From assembly GCA_014381415.1 (NCBI GenBank), contig JACNLQ010000054.1, forward strand, positions 1-34,831: 34,831 nt of DNA, in the 5' to 3' direction. Made by a program: the position numbers and the translations under genes. This document shows positions 33,713-34,831 of this stretch, one piece after another; the first letter of the stretch is position 1, and every line of letters starts with the position of its first letter. The DNA is from Fidelibacterota bacterium (GTDB lineage Bacteria; Fidelibacterota; Marinisomatia; SCGC-AAA003-L08; D37C17). The notes beneath the pieces are model-generated. The model saw only the letters and a program-made list of their open reading frames with translations. It searched no databases and was not told the DNA's origin.

Positions 33713-33812
33713 AAAACTAAGAAAGCTCTCCCCTCCTCCGGAGAGAGCTTTCGAAACAATAAGGAGATCGTTTCAAGTAAGACGGCGATGATTTAACATC
33801 TCTTGCCCTACA
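33713..33812 (-). ncRNA. Candidate FNR-controlled three-hairpin small RNA with anti-Shine-Dalgarno loop
   Basis: Read on the minus strand: hairpin 1 is GAUG-UUAAAU-CAUC (33800-33787). Hairpin 2 is GAAAC-GAUCUCCUUAUU-GUUUC (33774-33753), whose loop shows UCUCCUU, complementary to an AAGGAGA Shine-Dalgarno sequence. Hairpin 3 is a 10-bp GAAAGCUCUC / GAGAGCUUUC stem (33752-33721) followed by UUAGUUUU, a moderate terminator. A TAAGTT -10-like box (33823-33818) would start it near 33812, 41 nt after the centre of a perfect FNR box. It could instead be a leader of the MAPEG gene. No ORF fits. Confidence 0.5.
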
Positions 33813-33846
33813 ACCATAACTTAAGGGGTATTTAAGATGCTATTTA

Positions 33847-33860
33847 TTGATCTGGATCAA
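33847..33860. promoter_or_regulatory. FNR-type box TTGAT-N4-ATCAA
   Basis: TTGATCTGGATCAA is a perfect match to the FNR/ANR consensus on both half-sites. It lies 45 bases after the CHMI-like gene stop and 41 nt before the likely start of the minus-strand RNA at 33812. That is the position where FNR activates class II promoters when oxygen is low. Confidence 0.6.
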
Positions 33861-33904
33861 ATAAAATCCTAAATTTGACCAACATCACAAAAATGGGTTG
33901 ATCA

Positions 33905-34261
33905 TTAAATTTTGGTGGTTGTGAAATAATTTTTTGAATCCATATCCCGTAATTCCACACTTACATGAATCTCGGCTGAATTCTCAATAAAACTCTGAAT
34001 TATTTGGCTACATTCTTCCCCAATATTTGTTTTCACCTCTTTCGATCTTCCACTGAGCAAAATAATTTCTAAATGAATAAATCCTCCAGGACTGCCACCA
34101 ATAGTGCAGAAATAGTCCTTCAATTGGGTTGCTCGATGCTTACAATTTTCAGGTTTTACTCCCGCATGTTGAATTAATACGGTTTGCAGTTTAGGAAAAA
34201 TATCCTGAATAGGACTTTTCCAATTGACATTTTCGGTATATTCTAATTTTACATGTGGCAT
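33905..34261 (-). CDS. 5-carboxymethyl-2-hydroxymuconate isomerase-like tautomerase
   Basis: 118 residues, one CHMI subunit of the tautomerase superfamily. It starts MPH, so Pro2 becomes the catalytic N-terminal proline after Met removal. EYTENVNW follows, as in HpaF/CHMI. GFIHLEIILLSGRSKEVK corresponds to the trimer strand with the conserved Arg. CHMI acts in homoprotocatechuate breakdown, but no other hpa genes are here. It begins three bases after the cyclase gene stop, so the pair is an operon and may handle a different unsaturated keto acid. Confidence 0.8.
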   Translation of the reverse strand: MPHVKLEYTENVNWKSPIQDIFPKLQTVLIQHAGVKPENCKHRATQLKDYFCTIGGSPGGFIHLEIILLSGRSKEVKTNIGEECSQIIQSFIENSAEIHVSVELRDMDSKNYFTTTKI

Positions 34262-34264
34262 ATA

Positions 34265-34831
34265 TTATTCTGGTTTATATAGTAATGGTCGGCTGGGTGC
34301 CGCATCACATACAAAATGGGGAATTTGAATATTCAGAAAGTAAAACCCATCATCAACATGATTGGGAATATATGCCAACTCCGTAATTGTTTTTTCCGAC
34401 TCAAGGCTTACTTCCCCATTTGGATTATGTCCATCACCCCAAAAGATTCTATGATTGCCTAAAATACCATCATCAGCCATATGGTCCACCGAGGGTAAGT
34501 CTACAATAAGATGATTAATTTCCATTTTATGAATTAACATGAATACATCATTGGTAAAAAATGGAGGCGGTGATTCGTTGAACCGGAGAAATTGTTTCTC
34601 GTCATTATTGGGCAATGTTCTAATAATTAATGCCAGAGGATGAAGATGTTCCCATTTATCAAATTGTCGTTTTATTGATGAGGCGGTAATTACTGATTCA
34701 TCTCTATTTACAGTACAATGATAATCCTCATTCGTATTTTGGAATAATTCAGGCGAAACGGTAATGAGTACAGAGGGTAGAAATCCATCTTTTACCATAC
34801 TACCAATATCGCCTGTATTTTTTAAGAGATG
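34265..34831 (-). CDS. Cyclase-family (kynurenine formamidase-like) metal hydrolase, N-terminus cut
   Basis: The frame stays open to the right edge (reading HLLKNTGDIGSMVKDG at its visible start), so the first part is outside the window and at least 189 residues are visible. HLIVDLPSVDHMADDG and GNHRIFWG are the C-terminal signature of the cyclase / kynurenine formamidase fold (PF04199). The metal-binding HxGTHxD motif would lie upstream. The family hydrolyses amides or lactones with bound Mn or Zn. An internal ATG at 34798 is not the true start. It is co-transcribed with the CHMI-like gene. Confidence 0.78.
   Translation of the reverse strand, partial: HLLKNTGDIGSMVKDGFLPSVLITVSPELFQNTNEDYHCTVNRDESVITASSIKRQFDKWEHLHPLALIIRTLPNNDEKQFLRFNESPPPFFTNDVFMLIHKMEINHLIVDLPSVDHMADDGILGNHRIFWGDGHNPNGEVSLESEKTITELAYIPNHVDDGFYFLNIQIPHFVCDAAPSRPLLYKPE

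Noticed and set aside
1-34831. CRISPR array, tRNA, rRNA, prophage or integrase
   Set aside because: I saw no regularly spaced short repeats, no cloverleaf, no rRNA segment and no phage or integrase protein. The only mobile-element trace is the RAYT relic and its REPs.

Overview
The window is AT-rich and reads like a marine bacterium of the FCB group. Candidatus Neomarinimicrobiota (Marinimicrobia/SAR406) is my best guess. The basis is several secreted proteins ending in paired dockerin-type repeats (NVLDV-LLVN style), Cys-rich modules of marine FCB type, an aerobic cytochrome c oxidase operon, and REP-like elements with a RAYT relic. This is inference from protein style; no rRNA or marker gene is present.

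Layout. 1-650: 5' part of a secreted esterase-like hydrolase (-). 651-1204: no protein gene, but two tandem copies of an element that looks like a small RNA (-). 1205-4020: MATE exporter plus an unknown membrane protein, translationally coupled. 4021-4457: inverted REP-like pair. 4458-7506: LolA-like periplasmic protein and an MMPL/RND permease. 7507-7770: perfect CRP-type palindrome followed by a candidate short plus-strand RNA with its own terminator. 7771-9966: CopA copper ATPase. 10222-11851: two AT-rich envelope proteins (+). 12017-14017: secreted M14 carboxypeptidase with dockerin. 14115-17098: membrane protein, then a YjbR-P450-SDR operon (-). 17082-17438: RAYT transposase relic. 17451-24464: four secreted dockerin proteins (-), two with cohesin-like and Kunitz-like modules, separated by REP-like palindromes. 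24550-25147: GFA protein and TatA. 25184-28549: porin, aquaporin, PhoU and Na/Pi symporter (-), a phosphate (or arsenic) operon. 28770-32707: cytochrome c oxidase operon (+). 32795-33633: lipoprotein and MAPEG protein. 33713-33860: third small-RNA-like element behind a perfect FNR-type box. 33905-34831: CHMI-like tautomerase and a cyclase-family hydrolase running off the end.

How the parts fit. The cell appears to respire with an A-type oxidase whose subunit I keeps the D-pathway but has Ile where the K-pathway lysine should be, and whose CuA loop has Gln for Glu. Phosphate uptake, copper export, Tat export and a set of dockerin-tagged extracellular proteins complete an envelope-centred region.

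The most unusual layer is non-coding. Three intergenic RNAs are predicted to show a CUCCU-type anti-Shine-Dalgarno sequence in a hairpin loop and to end in a terminator-like hairpin. One of these has an FNR-type palindrome about 41 nt before its likely start. A fourth candidate RNA, without the anti-SD loop, has a CRP-type palindrome at a similar distance. Base changes between the two tandem copies, and the G-U pair in the fourth RNA, fit pairing on one strand only. This could be a family of translation-controlling RNAs, but expression is untested.
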